DNA of 64,000 bases from Achromobacter marplatensis (lineage in GTDB: Bacteria > Pseudomonadota > Gammaproteobacteria > Burkholderiales > Burkholderiaceae_B). Both the position numbers and the translations under genes were made by a program. The first letter of the stretch is position 1. Each line of letters opens with the position of its first letter. The notes below the pieces were generated by a model. It made no database searches. It was not told the DNA's origin and saw only the letters and a program-made list of their open reading frames with translations. Below are positions 52,256 through 60,569 of this stretch, one piece after another. The stretch spans positions 434,001 to 498,000 of the forward strand of contig NZ_NJIG01000004.1 in the NCBI RefSeq assembly GCF_002209535.1, given 5' to 3'.

Positions 52256-53370
52256 TGCCCAGCAGTACGAGCTACTTCCCCCGCAGCTACGCCGAATCGC
52301 GCGAGCGGTTCCTGTCCGACGCCGCGCGCCTGGGCGCCCACGTGCAGTCTTACCCGATCGAGGCGGTGGGCCGCGAAGGCGAGGCGCTGGCAACCGACAC
52401 GGCGCTGATTGGCGCCCCGGGTGCCGAACGCCTGCTGATCATGACGTCCGCCACGCATGGCGTGGAAGGGTTCTGCGGCGCAGGCTGCCAGGCCGCATTG
52501 ATGGACGATGCGCCGATGCTCAAGCGCGCCGCCCAAGCGGGCGTGGCGTTGCTGCTGGTGCACGCCGTGAATCCTTACGGCTTTTCGTGGATCGCCCGCA
52601 CGGACGAGGGCAATGTGGACCTGAACCGCAACGCCCAGCCGTTCGACGGTAAGCCGCTGCCTATTAATCCCGGCTATGGCGATCTGCATCCGTTGTTGCT
52701 GCCGGCGCAATGGCCGCCGTCGGAAGAAAACCAGCGGGACCTCGCGCGCTACGTGGCCGAACATGGGCAGGCCGCGTTTGCGCAAGCCGTGTCGCGCGGC
52801 CAGTACACGCACGACGATGGCCTGTTCTATGGTGGCGCGGCGCCTGCCGCATCGCTGGCGAACCTGCGGCGCATCCTTCAAACGCAGGCCAGCCGCCATG
52901 CCCACATCGGGTGGATCGACGTGCATACGGGCCTGGGCCCGCGCGGGCACGGCGAGAAGATCTACGCGGGCCGGCGCAACGACGCCGAAGTGGCGCGCGC
53001 GCGGCAGTGGTGGGGCCTGGACATCGCCGTGCCGTTCCAGGGCACGTCGGCATCGGTCGACATCACGGGCCACCTGGCGGGCCTGATCTACCAGGCCTGC
53101 CCCGAGTCGTCGCCGACGCTGATGGCGCTGGAGTACGGCACCTTGCCGTTTGACGACATCGTGCTGGCACTGCGCGGCCGCAACTGGCTGCGGGCCAACC
53201 CGGACGCGCCGGCGGCGCTGCGCCGCGACATCCTGCAGGCCACGCAGGACGCGTTCTACTGCCCCACCGACGACTGGCACGGCATGGTGCTGGGGCAAAG
53301 CCGCGTGGCGGTGCTGCAAGCGCTGTGCGGGCTGGAATCCGCCGGGCTGGGAGCGTCCGCGGCGGCCTGA
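52252..53370 (+). CDS. DUF2817 M14-like zinc peptidase, copy 1
   Basis: 372 residues, no signal peptide, so cytoplasmic. DUF2817 belongs to the M14 carboxypeptidase clan. Metal ligands are visible: TSATHGVEG (His69, Glu72) and DVHTGLG (His225); NVDLNRN near 121 is the substrate-binding Asn-Arg motif, and ALEYGT (Glu294) probably carries the catalytic glutamate. It should cleave a terminal amide, perhaps of the compound imported by the overlapping MFS gene. A paralogue lies at 55131-56231. Confidence 0.82.
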   Translation: MMPSSTSYFPRSYAESRERFLSDAARLGAHVQSYPIEAVGREGEALATDTALIGAPGAERLLIMTSATHGVEGFCGAGCQAALMDDAPMLKRAAQAGVALLLVHAVNPYGFSWIARTDEGNVDLNRNAQPFDGKPLPINPGYGDLHPLLLPAQWPPSEENQRDLARYVAEHGQAAFAQAVSRGQYTHDDGLFYGGAAPAASLANLRRILQTQASRHAHIGWIDVHTGLGPRGHGEKIYAGRRNDAEVARARQWWGLDIAVPFQGTSASVDITGHLAGLIYQACPESSPTLMALEYGTLPFDDIVLALRGRNWLRANPDAPAALRRDILQATQDAFYCPTDDWHGMVLGQSRVAVLQALCGLESAGLGASAAA

Positions 53371-53431
53371 CGAACCCGGCTTGGTCTGATTTTCACCTCG
53401 ATCAGGCCGATCGTCGAACCCCAGCGGCCCG

Positions 53432-53457
53432 CCGGGACATCGCGCCAGATGTCCCGG
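53432..53457. terminator. Strong hairpin after cassette copy 1
   Basis: CCGGGACATC-gcgcca-GATGTCCCGG is a perfect ten-bp stem 61 bases after the peptidase stop. No T-run follows, so it may stabilise the 3' end of the copy 1 messenger or terminate weakly, leaving copy 2 to its own promoter. Confidence 0.45.
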
Positions 53458-53689
53458 ATCCGACAGCCGTTTCGAAGATGCTGCGCAGCGCCAAAATCGC
53501 CGAAAACGTATTCCAGGAAGACGGAAAGCCCCGCGAAAAACCGGTTGTCCCATCCCGGCGAGGCCGATGTTGCACTGCGCTGGCGCGATGCGCCGCGAGA
53601 GGACGCGGCGGCGCGTCAAGACGTTCGAATGCTTGACGCCCGATCGGCGCCGGCGCATGCCGGACCCATCGAAACTTGAGAAAGTGAGC

Positions 53690-53718
53690 TTCTCCCGGCC
53701 GAATGCCGTCCGTATATT
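53690..53718 (+). promoter_or_regulatory. Putative promoter of cassette copy 2
   Basis: TTCTCC and TATATT are 17 bases apart, 73 bases before the MFS start. GCCGTCCGTATATT (53705-53718) matches GCCATCCGTATATT at 50838-50851 in 13 of 14 positions and both lie at the same distance from the start codon, although the surrounding DNA has diverged. Confidence 0.5.
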
Positions 53719-53790
53719 GCGTGCCACGCTGCGGGCGCCATCCACGGGCTTCGGGGCCTGCCGTCGCGCAGCGCAATAAGGGGGAGGAGC

Positions 53791-55134
53791 ATGTCCACTG
53801 TCACGATGCCGAGGGCCAGCGGCCAAGGGCTTTATTCACCGTCCATGCGCCGGCGGGTTATCGCCGGCACCACGATCGGCAATGCGTTGGAGTTCTTCGA
53901 CTTCACCGTCTTTTCGTTCCTGATGCTGGTCATCGGGCCCCTGTTCTTCCCCGAGGCGTCCAGCTATGGTCAGTTGCTGCTGACCACCGCGACGTTCGGC
54001 GTGGGTTTCCTGATGCGCCCGGTGGGCGGGATGCTGATCGGTTCGTATGCGGACCGCCACGGCAGGCGGTCGGCAATGGCGTTGACGCTCTGGCTGATGG
54101 GGGCGGGCTGTGCGTTGATCGCCGCGGCGCCGACCTACGCGCAGATGGGGGTGGCCGGGCCCGTGATGATGGTGTTGGCCCGGTTGATCCAGGGCTTTGC
54201 CGCAGGCGGCGAGGTCGGGGTGTCAACCACGCTGTTGGTGGAACATTCGCCGGCATCGAAGCGGGGCTTTTATTCCAGCTGGCAATTCGGAAGCCAATGC
54301 CTGGGCGTCATGCTGGGCGCGCTGGTGGTGACGCTTCTGACCGCGGCGTTGAGCCCTGAGCAGATGCAGGCTTGGGGCTGGCGCCTGCCCTTCGTGATCG
54401 GCATATTGACCGTTCCCGTCGGCGCCTACATCCGCCGCAACCTGGAAGAGACGCTGGCGCCGGTAGCGGCCGGCGTTGTTGGACCCGAGGCCAGCCGTGC
54501 CGGAACGGGCCATCAGCCGCTGCGCCGCGTGTTCACCGAGCACAAGGTGGTCGTGCTGAAGGGAGTATTGCTGGTGATTGGCGGCATGGTCAGCGCGCAG
54601 ATCATCAGCTTCTATATGCCGGCCTACGCCAACCGGGAACTGGGCCTGCCGGCGACGTCCACGTTGTCTGCCAGCGTCGTGGTGGGCGCCATCGGCTTTC
54701 TGACCGCGCCCTTCATCGGGATGCTGGCGGACAGGGTGGGGCGCAAGCGGGTGATTTTCTGGTCGCGCGCCGCGACGGTGGCCGTTCTGCTGCCGAGCTT
54801 TCACTGGCTGGTTTCCGCGCCGAGCACGGGCCGTCTGATGGGGGTTATCGCGGTGCTGGGCCTGTTGCTGGCCTTGCAGACCACGCCCGTCATCACGATG
54901 TTGCCCGAACTGTTCCCGAAAGCCGTGCGCGCGACCGGGATGTCCGTCGTCTACGGGGTGGGAATTTCGGTGTTCGGCGGGTTCGCGCAGTTCTTCCTGA
55001 CCTGGCTTTTGCATGTGACCGGGAGCCCGATGGCGCCCGCGTGGTATCTGATGGCGACGGTCGCGCTATCCACGGTCGCGCTGTTCTGGATACGTGACCG
55101 TACGGGTCAAGATATCGATTCTCGGGAGGCATGA
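53791..55134 (+). CDS. MFS transporter, metabolite:H+ symporter type, copy 2
   Basis: 447 residues from ATG 53791 with GGGGGAGGAG upstream. Nearly collinear with copy 1 at 50924-52255 and identical at most positions in the membrane core (for example the MRRRVIAGTTIGNALEFFDF and GSYADRHGRR segments); the first 18 residues and the central cytoplasmic loop (VAAGVVGPEASRAGTG) differ most. The function should be close to copy 1, possibly with shifted specificity. Its stop overlaps the next start (ATGA). Confidence 0.88.
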   Translation: MSTVTMPRASGQGLYSPSMRRRVIAGTTIGNALEFFDFTVFSFLMLVIGPLFFPEASSYGQLLLTTATFGVGFLMRPVGGMLIGSYADRHGRRSAMALTLWLMGAGCALIAAAPTYAQMGVAGPVMMVLARLIQGFAAGGEVGVSTTLLVEHSPASKRGFYSSWQFGSQCLGVMLGALVVTLLTAALSPEQMQAWGWRLPFVIGILTVPVGAYIRRNLEETLAPVAAGVVGPEASRAGTGHQPLRRVFTEHKVVVLKGVLLVIGGMVSAQIISFYMPAYANRELGLPATSTLSASVVVGAIGFLTAPFIGMLADRVGRKRVIFWSRAATVAVLLPSFHWLVSAPSTGRLMGVIAVLGLLLALQTTPVITMLPELFPKAVRATGMSVVYGVGISVFGGFAQFFLTWLLHVTGSPMAPAWYLMATVALSTVALFWIRDRTGQDIDSREA

Positions 55135-56231
55135 TGCAGACGGCCTCACGCTATTTTTCCCGCAGCTACGCCGAGTCGCGCGGCCGCTTCGAAACACGGG
55201 CCAGGCCGCTGGCCACGCACTTCCAATCCTATGGCATCGATGCGCGAGGGCGCCAGGGCGAGGCGCTGGCAACCGACGTTGCCCTGATCGGGGATCCGCG
55301 CGCCAGTCGGCTCTTGATCGTGAGTTCGGCCACCCATGGCGTGGAAGGTTTCTGCGGTTCGGGCTGCCAGTTGGCGTTGCTTGACGATGCGCCCATGCTG
55401 GAACGGGCGCGGCGAGCCGGCGTGGCGCTACTGCTGGTGCACGCGGTGAATCCCCATGGTTTTTCGTGGCTTGCCCGCACAGACGAGGGCAATATCGACC
55501 TGAACCGCAATGCGCAGCCATTCGATGGCGGACCGTTGCCGGTCAATGTCGGATATGCGGGGATACACGGCCTGCTGCTGCCCGAGGAGTGGCCGCCGTC
55601 CAGGAAAAATCAGCAGGACCTTGCGCGCTACGTGGCCGAGGCGGGGCTGCAGGCCTACGCGGCTGCCGTGACGGCGGGGCAGCATACCCATCCCGATGGC
55701 CTGTTCTACGGAGGAACCGGCCCGGCGGCATCGCTCCTGAATCTGCGGTCCATCCTTGGCGAATATGCCGGCACAGCGCGCACGCAGGTGGCGTGGATCG
55801 ACGTGCATACGGGGTTGGGCCCGCGCGGCCACGGCGAAAAGATCTATGCCGGAAAGCGCGATGCCGCCGGCGTGGCACTGGCCAGGCAGTGGTGGGGGGC
55901 GGACCTGGCCGTGCCTTTCCTGGGCAGTTCCGCGTCGGCCGACGTGACGGGGTACGTCGGCGGGCTCTTGCACGAGGCATGTCCGGCGGCTAGCACCGCC
56001 GCCATATCGCTTGAATTCGGCACGGTGCCGTTGCCGGACATGGTGCAGGCGTTGCGCGGCCGTAATTGGCTGCTTGCGCACCCTGACGCCAACGACGCGC
56101 TGCGCCGGGACATTCTGCAGGGCATTCTGGACGCGTTTTATTGCGATGCCTCGGACTGGCACGGCATGGTGCTGGGGCAAAGCCGCGTGGCCGTGCTGCA
56201 AGCATTGTGCGGGCTGGTAGCCGCGCGCTGA
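55131..56231 (+). CDS. DUF2817 M14-like zinc peptidase, copy 2
   Basis: 366 residues. It keeps all the motifs of copy 1: SSATHGVEG, NIDLNRNAQ, DVHTGLGPRGHGEKIYAG and SLEFGT (Phe in place of Tyr after the glutamate), so both copies look active. The differences are spread through the protein, with a higher divergence than in the transporter. Coupled to its transporter by a four-base overlap. Confidence 0.82.
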   Translation: MMQTASRYFSRSYAESRGRFETRARPLATHFQSYGIDARGRQGEALATDVALIGDPRASRLLIVSSATHGVEGFCGSGCQLALLDDAPMLERARRAGVALLLVHAVNPHGFSWLARTDEGNIDLNRNAQPFDGGPLPVNVGYAGIHGLLLPEEWPPSRKNQQDLARYVAEAGLQAYAAAVTAGQHTHPDGLFYGGTGPAASLLNLRSILGEYAGTARTQVAWIDVHTGLGPRGHGEKIYAGKRDAAGVALARQWWGADLAVPFLGSSASADVTGYVGGLLHEACPAASTAAISLEFGTVPLPDMVQALRGRNWLLAHPDANDALRRDILQGILDAFYCDASDWHGMVLGQSRVAVLQALCGLVAAR

Positions 56232-56271
56232 GCCCAAGCTCCGCCGGCCCTGCAGTCCGTATGGATTCCCT

Positions 56272-56317
56272 GGGTTGCACCTGCTTCGGGCCTTCTGTCG
56301 CAGCGGGTTGCACCTGC
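56272..56317 (+). repeat. Short direct repeat before the amidohydrolase operon
   Basis: GGGTTGCACCTGC occurs at 56272-56284 and again at 56305-56317, 33 bases apart (about three helical turns). The spacing suggests a protein binding on one DNA face, possibly an activator of the operon starting at 56487; the region 56232-56486 has no gene. Confidence 0.4.
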
Positions 56318-56486
56318 ACGGCCGGCTGCGCCAGGGAATACCCGCAAGTGCGGTGCAGTGTTGGGTTATCCCTAGTTGAGCCGGGCAGCAACCCATCGAT
56401 ATGCTTGGGTTAACCGAGCGAACCGAAGAGTTCTAACCGGAGGAGTTTCAAACCGAGCCGGCACCTCGCTGACAAGGAACCAGGAT

Positions 56487-57350
56487 TTGCATAGCGCGCC
56501 TCCTTTGAACTCGGCCGTCACGGCCGCCCGGATCAAGCCCATTCGCGTGATCCCGTGGGCAACGTGGCTGCACCGCGTTTTCGTCGTCCTCATGTATGCG
56601 TTCATGCTCTGCCCCATCGTCCTGGTGGTCTGGCTGAGCTTCTTCAAGGACGCCATCCTCTACTTCCCCACGTCCGGCTACACGCTGTCCTGGTACGTGA
56701 AAGCGTGGCAGAACCCGGCGTTCGCCAACGGATTCCTGTTCAGCCTGCAAGTGTCGCTGGTGGCCGCCGCCATCGGCGTGGTGATGGGCGTGCTGGCGGC
56801 GGTGGGCATCGCCCGTTACCGCTTCCAGGGCAGCAAGGGCATCAACACCTTGCTGCTGTCGCCGCTGCTGATCCCCGGTATCGTCGCGGGCGTGGGCATC
56901 TACCTGTTCTACCTGCGCGCCGAAGAGATGCTGGACCAGGACATCATCGGCACCTTCGGCGGTCTCGTCATCGCGCACGTGTGCCTGACGATTCCGTGGA
57001 CGGTGCGCCTGGTCACCGCCGGCATGGCCGGTCTGGACGGCTCCATCGAAGAGGCCGCGCGCAACCTCGGCGCCAGCGCGCCGGTCGCCTTCATGCGCGT
57101 GACGCTGCCGATGCTGCGCCCGTCCATCGTGGCGGCGGCGCTGTTCAGTTTCGTGGTGTCGTTCGAAAACCTGGAGCTGTCGCTGTCGCTGGTGGGGCCG
57201 GGCCGAACGACGCTGCCGATCGCCATCATGCAGTACCTGGAATTCAATCTGGACCCGACCATCGCCTCGGTGGCCTCGGTGCAAATCTTGCTGTTGGGGA
57301 TCATCATGCTTGTGACCGACCGCTACGTGAAACTCAGTCAGGTGGTGTAA
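56487..57350 (+). CDS. Spermidine/putrescine-type ABC transporter permease (PotC-like)
   Basis: 287 residues from a TTG at 56487, chosen because AAGGA ends eight bases upstream and it gives a normal PotC length; the frame is open to 56376 but without a ribosome-binding site. Six membrane segments starting at WLHRVFVVLMYAFMLCPIVLVV; EAA loop GSIEEAARNLGASAPVAFMRVTLPM near residue 185. It pairs with the permease at 58409. The unusual order permease-ATPase-permease with the binding protein last (63301) still makes a complete importer. Confidence 0.82.
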   Translation: MHSAPPLNSAVTAARIKPIRVIPWATWLHRVFVVLMYAFMLCPIVLVVWLSFFKDAILYFPTSGYTLSWYVKAWQNPAFANGFLFSLQVSLVAAAIGVVMGVLAAVGIARYRFQGSKGINTLLLSPLLIPGIVAGVGIYLFYLRAEEMLDQDIIGTFGGLVIAHVCLTIPWTVRLVTAGMAGLDGSIEEAARNLGASAPVAFMRVTLPMLRPSIVAAALFSFVVSFENLELSLSLVGPGRTTLPIAIMQYLEFNLDPTIASVASVQILLLGIIMLVTDRYVKLSQVV

Positions 57351-57353
57351 GAA

Positions 57354-58400
57354 ATGGCGAAGGTCTCAATCGAGAATATCCGCAAGCAGTTCGGATCGGC
57401 GGTGGCGGTGTCGGATTTTTCACTGGAGATCGCCGAGGGCGAGCTGGTGACGTTCCTGGGCCCCAGCGGCTGCGGCAAGACCACCACGCTGCGCATGATC
57501 GCCGGTTTCATCACACCGACCGCGGGCCGTATCCGCATCGGCGAGACCGACGTGACCCGGCTGCCCGTGCACAAGCGCGACACCGGCATGGTGTTCCAGC
57601 GCTATGCGCTGTTTCCGCACATGACGGTAGCCGAGAACGTGGCGTTCGGGCTGGATATGCACAAGGTGCCCAAGGCCGACCGCGACGCCAAGATCCGCCG
57701 CGTGCTGGACATGGTGCGCATGACCGAACTGCGCGAACGCTATCCGCGGCAGTTGTCCGGCGGCCAGCAGCAACGCGTGGCGATCGCCCGCGCGCTTGCC
57801 ATCGAGCCCAAGGTGTTCCTGCTTGACGAGCCGCTGTCCAACCTGGACGCCAAGCTGCGCCTGGAAGTGCGCGAAGAGATCCGTTCCCTGCAGCAGCGCC
57901 TGGGTCTGACGACCGTGTTCGTTACGCACGACCAGGAAGAAGCGCTGGCGATCGCCGACCGCATGGCCATCATGCACGACGGCATCGTGCAGCAGGTGGG
58001 TGCGCCCGCCACCCTGTATGAGCGTCCGGCCAATCTCTTCGTGGCGGACTTCCTGGGCAAGATGAACGTGTTCACGGGCCGTGGGCAGGCCGACAACCAG
58101 TTCCACACCGACACCGGCCAGCGCATCGCCACGCCGGGCGGGGCCGGCGCCACGCACGTGGGCGTGCGGCCGGAACGGGTGCGGCTGGCCGCCCAGCCCG
58201 AAGGCGGCAACGCGCTGGCCGGAGTGGTGGAATCGTCGTTGTACCTGGGGTCGGTGCTGGAAGTGCGCGTGCAGCTCGAAGGCGGCCATCGCATGATCAG
58301 CCAGATCGTCAACGGCGGCGCGGGCCGCGCCCAGCCGGCGCCGGGCGCGCGAGTCTACGCATGCTTCGAGCCCGAAGACTGCGTGGCCTTCACGCAATAG
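57354..58400 (+). CDS. Spermidine/putrescine-type ABC transporter ATP-binding protein (PotA-like)
   Basis: 348 residues. Walker A GPSGCGKTT near residue 38, VFQRYALFPHMTVAENVAFGL, signature LSGGQQQRVAIARAL near 133, Walker B VFLLDEPLSNLDAK; C-terminal TOBE domain (GVRPERVRLAAQPEGG). It energises the two flanking permeases. Three bases separate it from the preceding stop. Confidence 0.9.
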   Translation: MAKVSIENIRKQFGSAVAVSDFSLEIAEGELVTFLGPSGCGKTTTLRMIAGFITPTAGRIRIGETDVTRLPVHKRDTGMVFQRYALFPHMTVAENVAFGLDMHKVPKADRDAKIRRVLDMVRMTELRERYPRQLSGGQQQRVAIARALAIEPKVFLLDEPLSNLDAKLRLEVREEIRSLQQRLGLTTVFVTHDQEEALAIADRMAIMHDGIVQQVGAPATLYERPANLFVADFLGKMNVFTGRGQADNQFHTDTGQRIATPGGAGATHVGVRPERVRLAAQPEGGNALAGVVESSLYLGSVLEVRVQLEGGHRMISQIVNGGAGRAQPAPGARVYACFEPEDCVAFTQ

Positions 58401-58408
58401 GAGCCCCC

Positions 58409-59290
58409 ATGACAACCGCGATAAAAGACGGGCGGCCCAGCCGCTGGCTGGGGCCGGGGCTGGCCTTTCCGGCGTCGCTGGTGGTGCTGGTGATCATCCT
58501 GGTCCCCATCCTCCAGCTGGCGCGCTACAGCGTCAACCATTTCGATCCGGCGGACCTGATGCAGACCGCCTTCACCTTCGAGAACTACGCCAAGTTCTTC
58601 GGCGACCCCTACTACCGTGACATCTTCTTCACGACCTTGTGGGTGGCCGGGCTGTGCACCGTGCTGGCGCTGGTGCTGGGCTTTCCGGTGGCGTACTTCC
58701 TGGCGCGCACGCAAAGCCGGTACAAGAGCCTGTTCGTGATCCTGCTGGTGTTCCCGCTGATGGTGGGCAACGTGGTGCGCGCGGCGGGCTGGATGGTGGC
58801 GCTGGGCAACGCAGGCGTGGTGAACGCCGTGCTGCAGGGGCTGGGGCTGATCGACAAGCCGCTGACCCTGATGTACACGCCCACCGCGGTCGTCATCGGC
58901 ACCACCGCCGTGGTCATGCCGTACCTGATCCTGACGCTGCAAAGCGTGCTGGAAGGCATGGACCTGTCGGTGGAGGAGGCCGCCCGCAACGTGGGTGCCA
59001 GCTTCTTCACGACGTTTCGCCGCATCGTGTTGCCGATCGCCGCGCCCGGCGTGGCGGCCGGCACGATGCTGGTGTTCATCCTGTGCATGAACGCCTACGC
59101 CACGCCCGTGCTGCTGGGCGGATCCGGCCTGACGATGATGGCGCCCGCGCTCTACGACCAGATCACGCGCGCGTCGAACTGGCCGTTCGGGGCGGCGCTG
59201 GCCGTCATCCTGGTGTGCGGCACGCTGGCCATCGCACTGGTCTCGAATTGGCTGATCCATCGACGCTACATCAAGACCATGGCGTCTTGA
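58409..59290 (+). CDS. Spermidine/putrescine-type ABC transporter permease (PotB-like)
   Basis: 293 residues from ATG 58409. Membrane segments from LGPGLAFPASLVVLVIILVP; EAA loop LSVEEAARNVGASFFTTFRRIVLPIAAPG near residue 190. Second membrane subunit of the importer. Polyamine-type transporters also carry opines, amino-acid derivatives and other small cations or amides; the following hydrolases suggest an amide-type ligand. Confidence 0.88.
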   Translation: MTTAIKDGRPSRWLGPGLAFPASLVVLVIILVPILQLARYSVNHFDPADLMQTAFTFENYAKFFGDPYYRDIFFTTLWVAGLCTVLALVLGFPVAYFLARTQSRYKSLFVILLVFPLMVGNVVRAAGWMVALGNAGVVNAVLQGLGLIDKPLTLMYTPTAVVIGTTAVVMPYLILTLQSVLEGMDLSVEEAARNVGASFFTTFRRIVLPIAAPGVAAGTMLVFILCMNAYATPVLLGGSGLTMMAPALYDQITRASNWPFGAALAVILVCGTLAIALVSNWLIHRRYIKTMAS

Positions 59291-59316
59291 CCCCGCATTT
59301 CCAACAAGGAACTTTC

Positions 59317-60564
59317 ATGGCATCCGTATTGTTCAAGAACGCGAACCTGCTTGATCCCTTGCAGGCCGACCTACTGGAAGGCCATCACGTGCTAGTCGAG
59401 GACGGCCTCATCAAGGAAGTGTCGGACAAGCCCCTGTCCAGCGCATCCGCGCAGGTGATCGACGCGGCGGGCCGCACGCTGATGCCGGGGCTGATCGACC
59501 TGCACGTGCACGTGTTGGCGACCCAGCTGAACCTCAGCACGCAAGGCGTGCTGCCCGATGCGCTGGTCATGATGCGCGCGGTGCCCATCATGGCGGCGAT
59601 GCTGCGCCGGGGCTTCACTACCGTTCGCGATGCGGGCGGTGCGGGCTGGGGGCTGAAATGCGCGGTGAACGAAGGCACGGTCAAGGGGCCGCGTCTCTTC
59701 ATCTCGGGCCGCGCCATCAGCCAGACGGGCGGCCATGGCGACCCGCGCCCGCGTTCCGATCATCTGCGTCCGATGAGCTTTTGCGGCTGCTGTTTCCGTG
59801 CCGGCGACATCGGCCGCGTGGCCGACGGCATCGACGACGTGCGCCGCGCCGTGCGCCAGGAGCTGCAGATGGGCGCCGACCAGATCAAGATGATGGCCTC
59901 GGGCGGCGTGGCGTCACCCACCGACCCCATCGCGTCCTTCGGCTATTCCGAGGAAGAGATCCGCGTCATCGTGGACGAGGCCGCCAGCCGCCAGACCTAT
60001 GTGATGGCGCACTCGTACACGGCCGATGCCATCGAGCGTGCCATCCGCAACGGCGTGCGCACGATCGAACACGGCAACCTGGTCGACGAGCGCGTGGCGC
60101 GCTTCATGGCCGAGAAGGGCGCGTTCGTGGTGCCCACGCTTGTCACGTACGAGGCGCTGGCCAACGAAGGGGCCGACTATGGCCTGCCGCCGGATTCGGT
60201 GGCGAAGATTGCCACGGTGCGCACCGCCGGCCTGCATTCGCTGGAAATCTACAAGAAGGCGGGTGTGAAGATCGGCTACGGATCGGACCTGCTGGGGCCG
60301 TCGCAGCGCTTGCAGAGCGACGAATTCCGTATCCGCAACGAGGTCCTGTCCACGCAGGAAGTCATCCAGTGCGCCACCACCACCGCGGCCGAAGTGCTGA
60401 ACCAGGTGGGGCAGCTGGGCCGCATCCAGGCGGGCGCCTTGGCAGACGTGCTGCTGGTGGACGGCAACCCGTACCGCGACTTGTCCTGCCTGTTGGGGCA
60501 GGGCGAACATCTGGCCCTGATCATGAAGGGCGGGGTCATCGAACACAACGCACTGGGGGTGTAA
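59317..60564 (+). CDS. Amidohydrolase (imidazolonepropionase/prolidase type)
   Basis: 415 residues from ATG 59317 with AAGGA upstream. Metal-binding set typical of binuclear members: DLHVHV (His63, His65), the bridging lysine in DQIKMMASGG (Lys191), MAHSYTA (His232), TIEHGN (His252) and GYGSDLLG (Asp324). Cytoplasmic. This subgroup includes dipeptidases and other C-N hydrolases. Sandwiched between transporter genes, it should hydrolyse the imported compound or its first product. Confidence 0.88.
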   Translation: MASVLFKNANLLDPLQADLLEGHHVLVEDGLIKEVSDKPLSSASAQVIDAAGRTLMPGLIDLHVHVLATQLNLSTQGVLPDALVMMRAVPIMAAMLRRGFTTVRDAGGAGWGLKCAVNEGTVKGPRLFISGRAISQTGGHGDPRPRSDHLRPMSFCGCCFRAGDIGRVADGIDDVRRAVRQELQMGADQIKMMASGGVASPTDPIASFGYSEEEIRVIVDEAASRQTYVMAHSYTADAIERAIRNGVRTIEHGNLVDERVARFMAEKGAFVVPTLVTYEALANEGADYGLPPDSVAKIATVRTAGLHSLEIYKKAGVKIGYGSDLLGPSQRLQSDEFRIRNEVLSTQEVIQCATTTAAEVLNQVGQLGRIQAGALADVLLVDGNPYRDLSCLLGQGEHLALIMKGGVIEHNALGV

Positions 60565-60569
60565 GCGCC

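Larger units (their letters stand above)
53371..53790. other. Intergenic region between the two cassettes
   Basis: 420 bases without a convincing gene on either strand. It contains a strong hairpin at 53432-53457 soon after copy 1, and the promoter-like element at 53690-53718. The ribosome-binding site GGGGGAGGAG precedes copy 2. Short open frames here show no family-like sequence. I found no insertion-sequence ends or other remnants that would explain the duplication. Confidence 0.5.
50924..56231. repeat. Tandem duplication of an MFS-DUF2817 two-gene cassette
   Basis: Copy 1 (50924-53370) and copy 2 (53791-56231) have the same gene order, the same four-base stop/start overlap and the same promoter spacing. 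The proteins are clearly paralogous while the intergenic DNA is not alignable beyond the promoter core, so the duplication is old, or one copy arrived from a relative. Confidence 0.85.
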
